From Salvelinus alpinus (lineage: Eukaryota; Chordata; Actinopteri; Salmoniformes; Salmonidae), in assembly GCF_045679555.1 (NCBI RefSeq), contig NC_092094.1:38103430-38167429 (forward strand): DNA of 64,000 bases. Direction: 5' to 3'. Positions 45,201 through 58,312 of this stretch are shown piece after piece; position 1 is the first letter of the stretch, and every line of letters begins with the position of its first letter. The notes under the pieces are model-generated. The model was not told the origin of the DNA. It did not search any database and saw nothing but the letters and a program-made list of their open reading frames with translations. A program made the translations under genes and the position numbers.

Positions 45201-48200
45201 ACTTTTTTTTTTTACTTATTTTGTACATAATGCTACCATCTCTTATTAGAACTGCGATTTCTCACCATGAACTGGCAGAATAATTTTTTCGTTTAACGAG
45301 TCCGACGAGCCCGACGTGAATGGTATACTGCTTTCCCAGGAACAGGCCCAGATCCCCGTCATTTGCGTTACGATAAGACGGAGAAAAAGGGTCTGGAGGG
45401 CGGGCTGCCTTCTGAGAATTCGTAGGCAATCGAATAAACCCCCACTGCCTTCCATTCTGCTAGCAAACGTGCAATCTTTGGAAAATAAAATTGATGACAT
45501 ACGCAGCAGATTAAACTACCAACGGGACATTCAAAACTGTAATATCTTATGCTTCACAGAGTCGTGACTGAACGACGACATTATCAACATACTGGTTGAT
45601 TAACGGCTGGTTATACGCTGTATCGGCAGGATAGAACAGCGGCATCTGGTAAGACAAGGGGCGGCGGACTATGTATTTTTGTAAATAACAGCTGGTGCAC
45701 AATATCTAAGGAAGTCTTGAGGTTTTGCTCACCTGAGGTACATAAGCTGTAGACCACACTATTTACCAAGAGAGTTTTCTGTATTCTTCGTAGCTATCTA
45801 CATACCACCACAGACTGAGGCTGGCAGTAAGACCGCACTCAATGAGCTGTATTCCGCCATAAGCAAACAGGAAAATGCTCACCCAGAGGCGGTGCTCCTA
45901 GTGGCCGGGGACTTTAATGCATGGAAACTTAAATAGGTCTAACCAAATTTCCATCAGCATGTTAAATGTGCAACCTGAGGGAAAAAAACTCTGGACCACC
46001 TTTAGTCCACACGCAGAGACGCTTACAAAGCTCGCCCTCCATTTGGCAAATCTGACCATAATTCTATCCTCCTGATTCCTGCTTACAAGCAAAAATTAAA
46101 GCAGGAAGCACCAGTGACTCGATCAGTAAAAAAATGGTCAGATGAAGCAGACGCTAATCTACAGGACTGTTTTGCTTGCACAGACTGGAATATGTTCCCG
46201 GGATTCCTCCATGGCATTGAGGAGCACACCGCATCAGTTATTGGCTTCATCAATAAGTGCATCGATGACGTCATCCCCACAGTGACCGTACGTACATACC
46301 CCAACCAGAAGCCATGGATTACAGGCAACATCCGCACTGAGCTAAAGGCTAGAGCTGCCATAGCCATGAAGTGCTTTGAAAGGCTGGTTATGACTCACAT
46401 CAACACCATTATCCCAGAAACCATAAACGCTCTCCAATTTGCATACAGCCCTAACAGATCCACAGATGATGCAATCTCTATTGCACTCCACACTGCCCTT
46501 TCCCACCTGGAAAAAGAGAACACCTATGTGAGAATACTGTTCATTAACTACAGCTCAGCATTCAACACCATAGTGCCCTCAAAGTTCATCATTAAGCTAT
46601 GGACCCTGGAACTAAACACCTTCTTTTGCAACTGGATCCTGGCCGCCCCCAGGTCGTCCTCAACACAGGGGCCCCTCAGGGGTGTGTGCTCAGTCCCCTC
46701 CTGTACTCCCTGTTCACTCATGACTGCACGGCCAGGCATGACTACAACACCATCATTAAGTTTGCCGATGACACAACAGTGGTAGGTCTGATCAACGACG
46801 AGACAGCATATAGGGAGGAGGTCATGGCCGTGTGGTGCCAGGACAACAACCTCTCCCTCAACGTGATCAAGACTAAGGAGATGATTGTGGACTGCAGGGG
46901 AAAGAGGACCAAGCACACACCCATTCTCGTCGACGGGGCTGTAGTGGAGCAGGTTGAGAGCTTCAAGTTCCTTGGTGTCCACATCACCAACAAACTAACA
47001 TGGTCCAAGCACACCAGGTTATACAGCTGCACCATCAAGAGCATCCTGACTGGTTGCATCACTGCCTGGTATGGCAACTGCTTGGCCTCCGATTGCAAGG
47101 CACTACAGAGGGTAGTGCGTACTGCCCAGTACATCACTGGGGCAAAGCTTTCTGCCATCCAAGACCTCTATACCAGGCGGTGTCAGAGGAAGGCTCTAAA
47201 AAATGCCAAAGACTCCAGCCACCCTAGTCATAGACTGTTCTCTCTGCTACCGCATGGCAAGTGGGACCGGAGGGCCAAGTCTTGGTCCAAGAGGCTTCTA
47301 AACAGCTTCTACCCCCAAGCCATAAGACTACTGAATATCTAATCAAATGGCTACCCAGACTACTTGCATTGCCCTCCGCCCCCTTTTTACACCGCTGCTA
47401 CTCTCTGTTGTTATCATCTATGCATAGTCACTGTAATAACTCTACCTACATGTACATATTACCTCAATTACCTCGACTAACGGGTGCCCCCGCAAATTGA
47501 CTCTGTACCGGTAATCCCCTGTATATAGTCTCACTATTGTTATTTTACTGCTGCTCTTTAATTACTTGCTACTTTTATTTCTTATTCTTATTTGTACTGC
47601 ATTGTTGGTTAGGGGGTCATAAGTAAGCATTTCACTGTGAGATCTACACCTGTTGTATTCGGCGCATGTGACAAATAACATTTGATTTGATTTAGTTATA
47701 ATCTCACAGTAATTAACTTACTTCCTCTACATCTGTGCAGGTGAACGCTAATGATGACCGTGGAGTGGTGTTGGGCCGCTGGGACGGGAAGTATGATGAT
47801 GGGGTGTCGCCCACACGCTGGACCGGCAGTGTGGCCATCCTCAGGCGATGGCGCGAGGCCGGGACACAGAGGGTGCGATACGGACAGTGCTGGGTGTTCT
47901 CAGGTGTAGCCTGCACAGGTGAGGCACACATACCGCGCCCTGACACAGGATGGCTCTCTTTTTTTCAACTACAAATTTCCAACACTCTCTGGCTCTATAT
48001 TTTCTTTAACCTTTCATTAGGCCTCCAGTAATATTCAGCTCTGTAATTCTAGACAGACTATATGCTATTTGCTGATTGGCTCCTTCCGTTCACCCATCCC
48101 ACAGTTCTTCGCTGTCTGGGCATACCTACTCGCCCTGTTACAAACTACTCCTCTGCCCATGACACTGACGGCAACCTGAATGTGGACTATCTGTACAATG

Positions 48201-50044
48201 AGCAGCTGGAGAGTGTGTCTGAAGGCAGGAAGGACATGATCTGGTAAAGCTCAAAAGCTGCATTTCGGTCTCGACAAAGTCAGCACATTCATCCGTTTTC
48301 TTATAGTGGCCTCCCTCACATCAATACTGTAAATGCTTTGTGTGTGTAGGAACTACCATTGCTGGGTGGAGTCCTGGATGGATAGGGAGGATCTTCCTAA
48401 AGGCTATGATGGGTGGCAGGCTCTGGATCCCACCCCACAGGAGAGGAGTGATGGTACGGCCCCACTTGATATTCATGATCAGTCTGTCTCACTAAGGAAA
48501 AGCTCCTTTAAAACTCTGTTATTGGGCTCTTCATAACCTCACTCTTCAAATCACCCCATCCCCCCACTATCGTTCCCTTGTCTCTTAGGGGTGTACTGTT
48601 GTGGGCCCTGTCCAGTCAAGGCGGTGAGGGACGGTGATGTGGGGATGAAGTATGATGCAGCCTTCGTGTTCTCTGAGGTGAACGCAGACCTGGTCACCTG
48701 GATCGTCTACCCAGATGGCCAACGCTCACAGGTTTCCCTCAACCAGAAAACTGTGGGCCGAAACATCAGCACCAAGAGTGTGTATGGAGACTACAGAGAG
48801 GACATCACTAAACATTACAAATACCCTGAAGGTATTCACTTCCTTTCGTTAAGCACAGATAAGCACAAATATTCTCACCTGCTTCAATATTAGCACAGAT
48901 GGGAACCGAACAGAAAGAGTACAGTACCGTTATACACAACAAATACCTCAAGGGAAGGGTGTTACTATATACACACGCATACCGTAAAAACAGACATTTT
49001 ATATAACAGTATGACATCGTCCTTTCTTTCTACCAGGTTCAGTGAAGGAGCGTGAGGTGTATGAGAAGGCAGGACGTCGGATAACGCAGCTGAATGGAGG
49101 ACCAGGGCAGCTGGAGCTGAAGATCAGACACGCCCAGGCCATCCTGGGGACAGACTTTGATGTGATAGTGGAGGTGCACAACGTGGGTGGGGAGGACACC
49201 CCGGCCCAGCTCACTGTGACCTCCAACGCTGTCACCTACAACAGCCTTCACCGGGGGGAGTGCCAGAGGAGGACTGCCAGCCTGACCGTGCCAGCCCAGA
49301 AAGGTGGGCCTCCGCTTGTCACATACACCATATAGGTGCCGTAGGCGAGACGAATCAAGACTCAGAACTGGTGTCAGTCCCTGTGTTAGATTTGTTTTTT
49401 TACTTGCACTGGGTGAGTCTGACCTACAACATCCCTGGGTTTCTTGTATTTTTAGGAACCGAGTAAACAGAGCAAAAAATACCACACCGAAGTGAAAAGA
49501 ATACAATAATACTTTTTCCTCTCATCCCTATTATTCTCACAGCTCATAAGGAAGTGATGCGTCTACGGTACGATCACTATGGGGCTTGTGTGTCTGAGCA
49601 TAACCTGATCAGGGTCACAGCACTGCTCCAGGCCAGCAGCCAGCCCGACATCATTCTGCAAGAGGTCAACATCCCACTAAGCATGCCACAGCTCCATGTC
49701 AAGGTACTAGGCTATACTGTATGTAACTGTAAATAGCTGGTGAATAATTGCTTGATGAATTGCGTGCTACTGTTTGCACTTTACACAATTGTCAAGATTG
49801 GCCATTTCCGGAGGGAAAGCAGTTGAAATATGCTGTAGGGGCTTGTTTTAGATATACTGAAATAATCCTCTCTGATGATGCCTGCACTGTCCATTTTCTT
49901 GCTTCAGGTAGTGGGAGATGCAGTTGTATCTCGGAAATTAATTGCACACATCAGCTTCACCAATCCCCTGCCTATCACCCTGAGAGGGGGAGTGTTCACA
50001 GTGGAGGGGGCAGGTCTGACTGCACCACGGGAGCTCCAAGCACC
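42247..50044 (+). CDS. tgm2: transglutaminase 2-like (protein-glutamine gamma-glutamyltransferase), 3' end not seen
   Basis: Twelve exons: 42247-42262 (ATG), 43290-43460, 43628-43858, 44262-44380, 44944-45072, 47741-47918, 48105-48243, 48350-48453, 48589-48831, 49037-49303, 49543-49703, 49908-50044. Junctions are GT-AG and in phase, 631 codons so far. Calcium-dependent crosslinking enzyme of the TGM2 type: N-terminal beta-sandwich ([20 protein letters not shown]), core with triad Cys272 (YGQCWVF), His331 (NYHCWVESW) and Asp354 ([10 protein letters not shown]), the oxyanion-type Trp236 (LGRWD), and two C-terminal beta-barrels (exons 10-12). The protein starts MADQNG without a signal peptide, so it is probably cytosolic or unconventionally exported. 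About 55 residues of the second barrel are missing; the next exon is not in 50045-50843. Intron 5 carries a LINE. The exact paralogue name is uncertain. Confidence 0.93.
45112..47694 (+). mobile_element. jockey-like LINE in transglutaminase intron 5, internally deleted
   Basis: The 5' region starts near GATGACGCCGGAGAAGAAGG (45120). Then comes the endonuclease part ([19 protein letters not shown] at 45460-45520; [10 protein letters not shown]-like text near 45790). A fusion at about 46350 joins the linker ([10 protein letters not shown]) directly to [17 protein letters not shown] of the RT. RT motifs follow: [29 protein letters not shown], and [11 protein letters not shown] with both catalytic Asp present. 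The 3' tail TGTATTCGGCGCATGTGACA ends in ATTTGATTTGATTTA. Frameshifts at 45566, 46650 and elsewhere disable it. Same family as 35069-36890. Confidence 0.92.
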
Positions 50045-50843
50045 GTAAGTATCTCTGTGTTGTATGTGAGGGGACACATTCTTCATTGACTGTCAGCATG
50101 TTTGCCAATAAGTGTGTTCAGAGAGAATGTTACATCAGTATTACAGCCATGTTATTACTCTAAGTATAGAGGTGCAAAGTGCTATTTAAGCATAGAAGTT
50201 GACTCATCTAAGGTTTTGCTTAAATAGCTATGATTGTGGGTTTATCCATGAGCAATGAGTGAGACATGGCAGAATGAGTTTGAACAATGGTCTACTTACA
50301 ATATGTAGACCTGAAACTCTTTAAAGCCCGGGGCTCTTTAAAGATCCCACACCTCGTGCAGCAGCAGATTTAGGCCAGCAAGGACATACTCTTGCAATGT
50401 GGTCAGACTATAAAGAACAAGATCAGATTTTCTCTCACTCCACCTCCCCCAAAGACAAAGAGAGAGCCAGACATACCCTCCTTTTGCCAGGCCAAAGACG
50501 ACTAACCTACCAGCCCAGCGTGGCTCTCCAGGACCACAAGCCAAATGTTACCACACATAACCTCCAACAGGAGACGCCAATGTAAACATAAGCCATCAGA
50601 CTAAACACAGGATTATTTCTCTGCCCGTCAGTGACGTGAGGCTGGGGTAAATTGAACATTCTTTGAATGGTATTATGTTCAGATTGTGATATATTATTAA
50701 ATCATGATCCAGACTGTTTTGCTAAGAAAGAACCAAACAAAAAACATAATTCTTGCTGGATGAACCTAGCCTACCTCATCTTTTGGTCAGTCATCTCATA
50801 TTGTTCAAGTGTGAAATATTTTTAAACATTCCATGGCACACTG
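50045..50843. other. intron 12 start of the transglutaminase gene, no exon found
   Basis: Starts with the GTAAGT donor at 50045. No frame resembling the last transglutaminase exon was seen. A small near-palindrome, TCTTTAAAG-CCCGGGG-CTCTTTAAAGA, lies at about 50318-50344. Confidence 0.5.
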
Positions 50844-53640
50844 TCATAGCAGCACATAGTGTAGTAGCACATAGCAGCACATACTGTAGAAGCACATAGC
50901 AGCACCTAGTGTAGTAGAACATAGCAGCACATAGTGTAGTAGCACATAGTGTAGTAGCACATAGCAGCACCTAGTGTAGTAGCACATAGTGTAGTAGCAC
51001 ATAGTAACACATACTGTAGTAGCACATAGTGTAGTAGCACATAGTAACACATAGTGTAGTAGCACATAGCAGCACATAGTGTAGTAGCACATAGTAGCAC
51101 ATAGTGTAGTAGCACATAGTAACACATAGTGTAGTAGCACATAGTAGCACATAGTGTAGTAGCACATAGCAGCAAATAGTGTAGTAGCACATAGCAGCAC
51201 ATAGTGTAGTAGCACATAGTAGCACATAGTGTAGTAGCACATAGTGTAGTAGCACATAGCAGCACATACTGTAGTAGCACATAGCAGCACATAGTGTAGT
51301 AGCACATAGCAGCACATAGTGTAGTAGCACATAGCAGCACATACTGTAGTAGCATATAGCAGCACATAGTGTAGTAGCACATAGCAGCACATAGTGTAGT
51401 AGCACATAGTAGCACATAGTGTAGTAGCACATAGCAGCACATAGTGTAGTAGCACATAGTGTAGTAGCACATAGCAGCACATAGTGTAGTAGCACATAGT
51501 AGCACATAGTGTAGTAGCACATAGCAGCACATAGTGTAGTAGCACATAGTGTAGTAGCACATAGCAGCACATAGTGTAGTAGCACATAGTGTAGCAGCAC
51601 ATAGCAGCACATAGTGTAGTAGCACATAGTGTAGTAGCACATAGCAGCACATAGTGTAGTAGCACATAGTGTAGTAGCACATAGTGTAGTAGCACATAGC
51701 AGCACATAGTGTAGTAGCACATAGTGTAGTAGCACATAGTGTAGTAGCACATAGCAGCACATAGTGTAGTAGCACATAGTGTAGTAGCACATAGCAGCAC
51801 ATAGTGTAGTAGCACATAGCAGCACCTAGTGTAGTAGCACATAGTGTATTAGCACATAGCAGCACCTAGTGTAGTAGCACATAGTGTAGTAGCACATAGC
51901 AGCACCTAGTGGAGTAGCACATAGTGTAGTAGCACATAGTAGCACATAGCAGCACATACTGTAGTAGCACATAGCAGCACATACTGTAGTAGCACATAGT
52001 AGCACATAGTGTAGTAGCACATAGCAGCACCTAGTGTAGTAGAACATAGCAGCACATAGTGTAGTAGCACATAGTGTAGTAGCACATAGCAGCACCTAGT
52101 GTAGTAGCACATAGTGTAGTAGCACAAAGTAACACATACTGTAGTAGCACATAGTGTAGTAACACATAGTGTAGTAGCACATAGCAGCACATAGTGTAGT
52201 AGCACATAGCAGCAAATAGTGTAGTAGCACATAGTAGCACATAGTGTAGTAGCACATAGTGTAGTTGCACATAGCAGCACATAGTAGCACATAGCAGCAC
52301 ATAGTGTAGTAGCACATAGTAACACATAGTGTAGTAGCCCATAGCAGCACATAGTAACACATAGCAGCACATAGTGTAGTAGCACATAGCAGCACATAGT
52401 AACACATAGTAGCACATAGCAGCACATAGTGTTGTAGCACATAGCAGCACATAGTGTAGTAGCACATAGCAGCACATAGTGTAGTAGCACATAGTGTAGG
52501 AGCACATAGTGTAGTAGCACATATTAGCACATAGTGTAGTAGCACATAGCAGCACATAATATAGTAGTACATAGCAGCACATAGTGTAGTAGCACATAAC
52601 AGCACATACTGTAGTAGCACATAGTAGCACATAGCAGCACATAGTAGCACATAGCAGCACATAGTAGCACATAGTAGCACGTAATATAGTAGCACATAGC
52701 ATAACATACTGTACTAGCACATAGTAGCACAACGCAGAACATAGTAGTACAGAGCAGCACATACTATAGTAGCACATAGTAACACATACTGTAGTAGCAC
52801 ATAGCAGCACACACTGTAGTAGCACATAGTAACACATAGTGTAGTAGCACATAGCATAACATACTGTAGTAGCACATAACAGCACATACTGTAGTAGCAC
52901 ATAGTAGCACAACGCAGCACATAGTAGCACAGAGCAGCACATACTATAATAGCACATAGTAACACATAGTGTAGTAGCACATAGCAACACATAGTAACAC
53001 ATAGTAGCACATAGCAGCACATAGTAACACATAGCAGCACATCGTGTAGTAGCACATAGCAGCACATAGTAACACATAGTAGCACATAGCAGCACATAGT
53101 GTTGTAGCACATAGCAGCACATAATGTAGTAGCACATAGCAGCACATAGTGTAGTAGCACATAGTGTAGGAGCACATAGTGTAGTAACACATAGCAGCAC
53201 ATAGTGTAGTAGCCCATAGCAGCACATAGTGTACGAGTACATAGCAAGACATAGTAACACATAGTGTAGTTGCACATAGTAGTTCATAGTAACACATAGC
53301 AGCACATAGTGTAGTAGCACATAGCAGCACATAGTAACACATAGTAGCACATAGCAGCACATAGTAACACATAGCAGCACATAGTGTAGTAGCACATAGC
53401 AGCACATAGTAACACATAGTAGCACATAGCAGCACATAATGTAGTAGCACATAGTGGAGCAGCACATAATGTAGTAGCACAAAACAGCACATACTGTAGT
53501 AGCACATAGTAGCACATAATATAGTAGCACACAGCAGCACATAGTGTAGTAGCACATAGTGTAGTAGCACATAGTAGCACATAGTGTAGTAGCACATAGC
53601 AGCACATAATATAGTAGCACATAGCAGCACATACTGTAGT

Positions 53641-53867
53641 CTTCCGGCACAGCCAGAAGAGGACTGGCCACCCCTCATAGCCTGGTTCCTCTCTAAGTTT
53701 CTTCCTAGGTTTTGGCCTTTCTAGGGAGTTTTTCCTAGCCACCGTGCTTCTACACCTGCATTACTAGCTGTTTGGGGTTTTAGGCTGGGTGTCTGTACAG
53801 CACTTCGAGATATTAGCTGATGTACGAAGGGCTATATAAAATAAAATTGATTGATTGATTGATTGAT
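53641..53867 (+). mobile_element. LINE 3' tail captured in the satellite, copy 1
   Basis: 227 bp of non-satellite sequence from CTTCCGGCACAGCCAGAAGA to the (ATTG)n end. Phrases such as GGACTGGCCACCCCTCATAG, GGGAGTTTTTCCTAGCCACC and GATGTACGAAGGGCTATATA are remembered from the 3' region of an abundant fish LINE. The ATTG-repeat tail is typical of such elements. It sits between modules GTAGT and AGTAGCAC. Confidence 0.75.
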
Positions 53868-56800
53868 AGTAGCACATAGTAGCACATACTGTAGTAGCAC
53901 ATAGCAGCACATAATATAGTAGCACATAGCAGCACATACTGTAGTAGCACATAGTAGCACATACTGTAGTAGCACATAGCAGCACATAGTATAACAGCAC
54001 ATACTGTAGTAGCACATAGTAGCACATAGCAGCACATAGCAGCACATAATATAGTAGCACATAGTGTAGTAGCACATAGCAGCACATACTGTAGTAGCAC
54101 ATAGTAGCACAACGCAGCACATAGTGTAGTAGCACATAGTAGCACATAATATAGTAGCACATAGCAGCACATAGTGTAGTAGCACATAATATAGTAGCAC
54201 ATAGCAGCACATACTGTAGTAGCACATAGCAGCACATAGTAGCACATAGCAGCACATAGTAGCACATAGTAGCACATAATATAGTAGCACATAGCATAAC
54301 ATACTATAGCAGCACATAGTAGCACAGAGCAGCACATACTATAGTAGCACATAGTAACACATACTGTAGTAGCACATAGCAGCACACACTGTAGTAGCAC
54401 ATAGTAACACATAGTGTAGTAGCACATAACAGCACATACTGTAGTAGCACATAGTAGTACAACGCAGCACATAGTAGCACAGAGCAGCACATACTATAAT
54501 AGCACATAGTAACACATAGTGTAGTAGCACATAGCAGCACATAGTAACACATAGTAGCACATAGCAGCACATAGTAACACATAGCAGCACATCGTGTAGT
54601 AGCACATAGCAGCACATAGTAACACATAGTAGCACATAGCAGCACATAGTGTTGTAGCACATAGCAGCACATAATGTAGTAGCACATAGCAGCACATAGT
54701 GTAGTAGCACATAGTGTAGGAGCACATAGTGTAGTAACACATAGCAGCACATAGTGTAGTAGCCCATAGCAGCACATAGTGTACGAGCACATAGCAAGAC
54801 ATAGTAACACATAGTGTAGTTGCACATAGTAGTTCATAGTAACACATAGCAGCACATAGTGTAGTAGCACATAGCAGCACATAGTAACACATAGTAGCAC
54901 ATAGCAGCACATAGTAACACATAGCAACACATAGTGTAGTAGCACATAGCAGCACATAGTAACACATAGTAGCACATAGCAGCACATAATGTAGTAGCAC
55001 ATAGTGGAGCAGCACATAATGTAGTAGCACAAAACAGCACATACTATAGTAGCACATAGTAGCACATAGCAGCACATACTGTAGTAGCACATAGTAGCAC
55101 ATAGTGTAGTAGCACATAGTAGCACATAATATAGTAGCACATAGCAGCACATAGTGTAGTAGCACATAGTGTAGTAGCACATAGTGTAGTAGCACATAGC
55201 AGCACATAATATAGTAGCACATAGCAGCACATACTGTAGTAGCACATAGTAGCACATACTGTAGTAGCACATAGCAGCACATAGTATAACAGCACATACT
55301 GTAGTAGCACATAGTAGCACATAGTAGCACATAGCAGCACATAGTGTAGTAGCACATAGCAGCACATACTGTAGTAGCACAACGCAGCACATAGTGCAGT
55401 AGCACATAGTAGCACATAATATAGTAGCACATAGCAGCACATAGTGTAGTAGCACATAGTAGCACATAGCAGCACATAGTAGCACATAGCAGCACATAGT
55501 AGCACATAGTAGCACATAATATAGTAGCACATAGCATAACATACTATAGTAGCACATAGTAGCACAACGCAGCACATAGTAGCACAGAGCAGCACATACT
55601 ATAGTAGCACATAGCAGCACACACTGTAGTAGCACATAGTAACACATAGTGTAGTAGCACATAGCATAACATACTGTAGTAGCACATAACAGCACATACT
55701 GTAGTAGCACATAGTAGCACAACGCAGCACATAGTAGCACAGAGCAGCACATACTATAATAGCACATAGTAACACATACTGTAGTAGCACATAGCAGCAC
55801 ATACTGTAGTAACACATAGTAACACATAGTGTAGTAGCACATAGCAGCACATAGTAACACATAGTAGCACATAGCAGCACATAGTAACACATAGCAGCAC
55901 ATCGTGTAGTAGCACATAGCAGCACATAGTAACACATAGTAGCACATAGCAGCACATAGTGTTGTAGCACATAGCAGCACATAGTATAGCAGCACATAGT
56001 GTAGTAGCACATAGTGTAGGAGCACATAGTGTAGTAACACATAGCAGCACATAGTGTAGTAGCCCATAGCAGCACATAGTGTACGAGCACATAGCAAGAC
56101 ATAGTAACACATAGTATAGCAGCACATAGTAACACATAGTAGCACATAGCAGCACATAGTGTTGTAGCACATAGCAGCACATAGTGTAGTAGCACATAGC
56201 AGCACATAGTGTAGTAGCACATAGTGTAGGAGCACATAGTGTAGTAGCACATATTAGCACATAGTGTAGTAGCACATAGCAGCACATAATATAGTAGTAC
56301 ATAGCAGCACATAGTGTAGTAGCACATAACAGCACATACTGTAGCAGCACATAGTAGCACATAGTAGCACGTAATATAGTAGCACATAGCATAACATACT
56401 GTACTAGCACATAGTAGCACAACGCAGAACATAGTAGCACAGAGCAGCACATACTATAGTAGCACATAGTAACACATACTGTAGTAGCACATAGCAGCAC
56501 ACACTGTAGTAGCACATAGTAACACATAGTGTAGTAGCACATAGCATAACATACTGTAGTAGCACATAACAGCACATACTGTAGTAGCACATAGTAGCAC
56601 AACGCAGCACATAGTAGCACAGAGCAGCACATACTATAATAGCACATAGTAACACATAGTGTAGTAGCACATAGCAACACATAGTAACACATAGTAGCAC
56701 ATAGCAGCACATAGTAACACATAGCAGCACATCGTGTAGTAGCACATAGCAGCACATAGTAACACATAGTAGCACATAGCAGCACATAGTGTTGTAGCAC

Positions 56801-58085
56801 ATAGCAGCACATAATGTAGTAGCACATAGCAGCACATAGTGTAGTAGCACATAGTGTAGGAGCACATAGTGTAGTAACACATAGCAGCACATAGTGTAGT
56901 AGCCCATAGCAGCACATAGTGTACGAGTACATAGCAAGACATAGTAACACATAGTGTAGTTGCACATAGTAGTTCATAGTAACACATAGCAGCACATAGT
57001 GTAGTAGCACATAGCAGCACATAGTAACACATAGTAGCACATAGCAGCACATAGTAACACATAGCAGCACATAGTGTAGTAGCACATAGCAGCACATAGT
57101 AACACATAGTAGCACATAGCAGCACATAATGTAGTAGCACATAGTGGAGCAGCACATAATGTAGTAGCACAAAACAGCACATACTGTAGTAGCACATAGT
57201 AGCACATAATATAGTAGCACATAGCAGCACATACTGTAGTAGCACATAGCAGCACACACTGTAGTAGCACATAGTAACACATAGTGTAGTAGCACATAGC
57301 ATAACATACTGTAGTAGCACATAACAGCACATACTGTAGTAGCACATAGTAGCACAACGCAGCACATAGTAGCACAGAGCAGCACATACTATAATAGCAC
57401 ATAGTAACACATAGTGTAGTAGCACATAGCAACACATAGTAACACATAGTAGCACATAGCAGCACATAGTAACACATAGCAGCACATCGTGTAGTAGCAC
57501 ATAGCAGCACATAGTAACACATAGTAGCACATAGCAGCACATAGTGTTGTAGCACATAGCAGCACATAATGTAGTAGCACATAGCAGCACATAGTGTAGT
57601 AGCACATAGTGTAGGAGCACATAGTGTAGTAACACATAGCAGCACATAGTGTAGTAGCCCATAGCAGCACATAGTGTACGAGTACATAGCAAGACATAGT
57701 AACACATAGTGTAGTTGCACATAGTAGTTCATAGTAACACATAGCAGCACATAGTGTAGTAGCACATAGCAGCACATAGTAACACATAGTAGCACATAGC
57801 AGCACATAGTAACACATAGCAGCACATAGTGTAGTAGCACATAGCAGCACATAGTAACACATAGTAGCACATAGCAGCACATAATGTAGTAGCACATAGT
57901 GGAGCAGCACATAATGTAGTAGCACAAAACAGCACATACTGTAGTAGCACATAGTAGCACATAATATAGTAGCACACAGCAGCACATAGTGTAGTAGCAC
58001 ATAGTGTAGTAGCACATAGTAGCACATAGTGTAGTAGCACATAGCAGCACATAATATAGTAGCACATAGCAGCACATACTGTAGT

Positions 58086-58312
58086 CTTCCGGCACAGCCA
58101 GAAGAGGACTGGCCACCCCTCATAGCCTGGTTCCTCTCTAAGTTTCTTCCTAGGTTTTGGCCTTTCTAGGGAGTTTTTCCTAGCCACCGTGCTTCTACAC
58201 CTGCATTACTAGCTGTTTGGGGTTTTAGGCTGGGTGTCTGTACAGCACTTCGAGATATTAGCTGATGTACGAAGGGCTATATAAAATAAAATTGATTGAT
58301 TGATTGATTGAT
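58086..58312 (+). mobile_element. LINE 3' tail captured in the satellite, copy 2
   Basis: By eye identical to 53641-53867 over its whole 227 bp, including the tail length, and exactly 4445 bp downstream with the same flanking satellite modules. It was therefore copied together with the surrounding array rather than inserted independently. Confidence 0.85.

Noticed and set aside
47735-48031. Single-exon reading of 47735-48031 as a small protein
   Set aside because: It is transglutaminase exon 6 (47741-47918) read through its donor; the YGQCWVF active site places it in the multi-exon gene.
50318-50344. Near-palindrome TCTTTAAAG-CCCGGGG-CTCTTTAAAGA
   Set aside because: Short and isolated, with no gene start or known factor motif; recorded but not claimed as regulatory.
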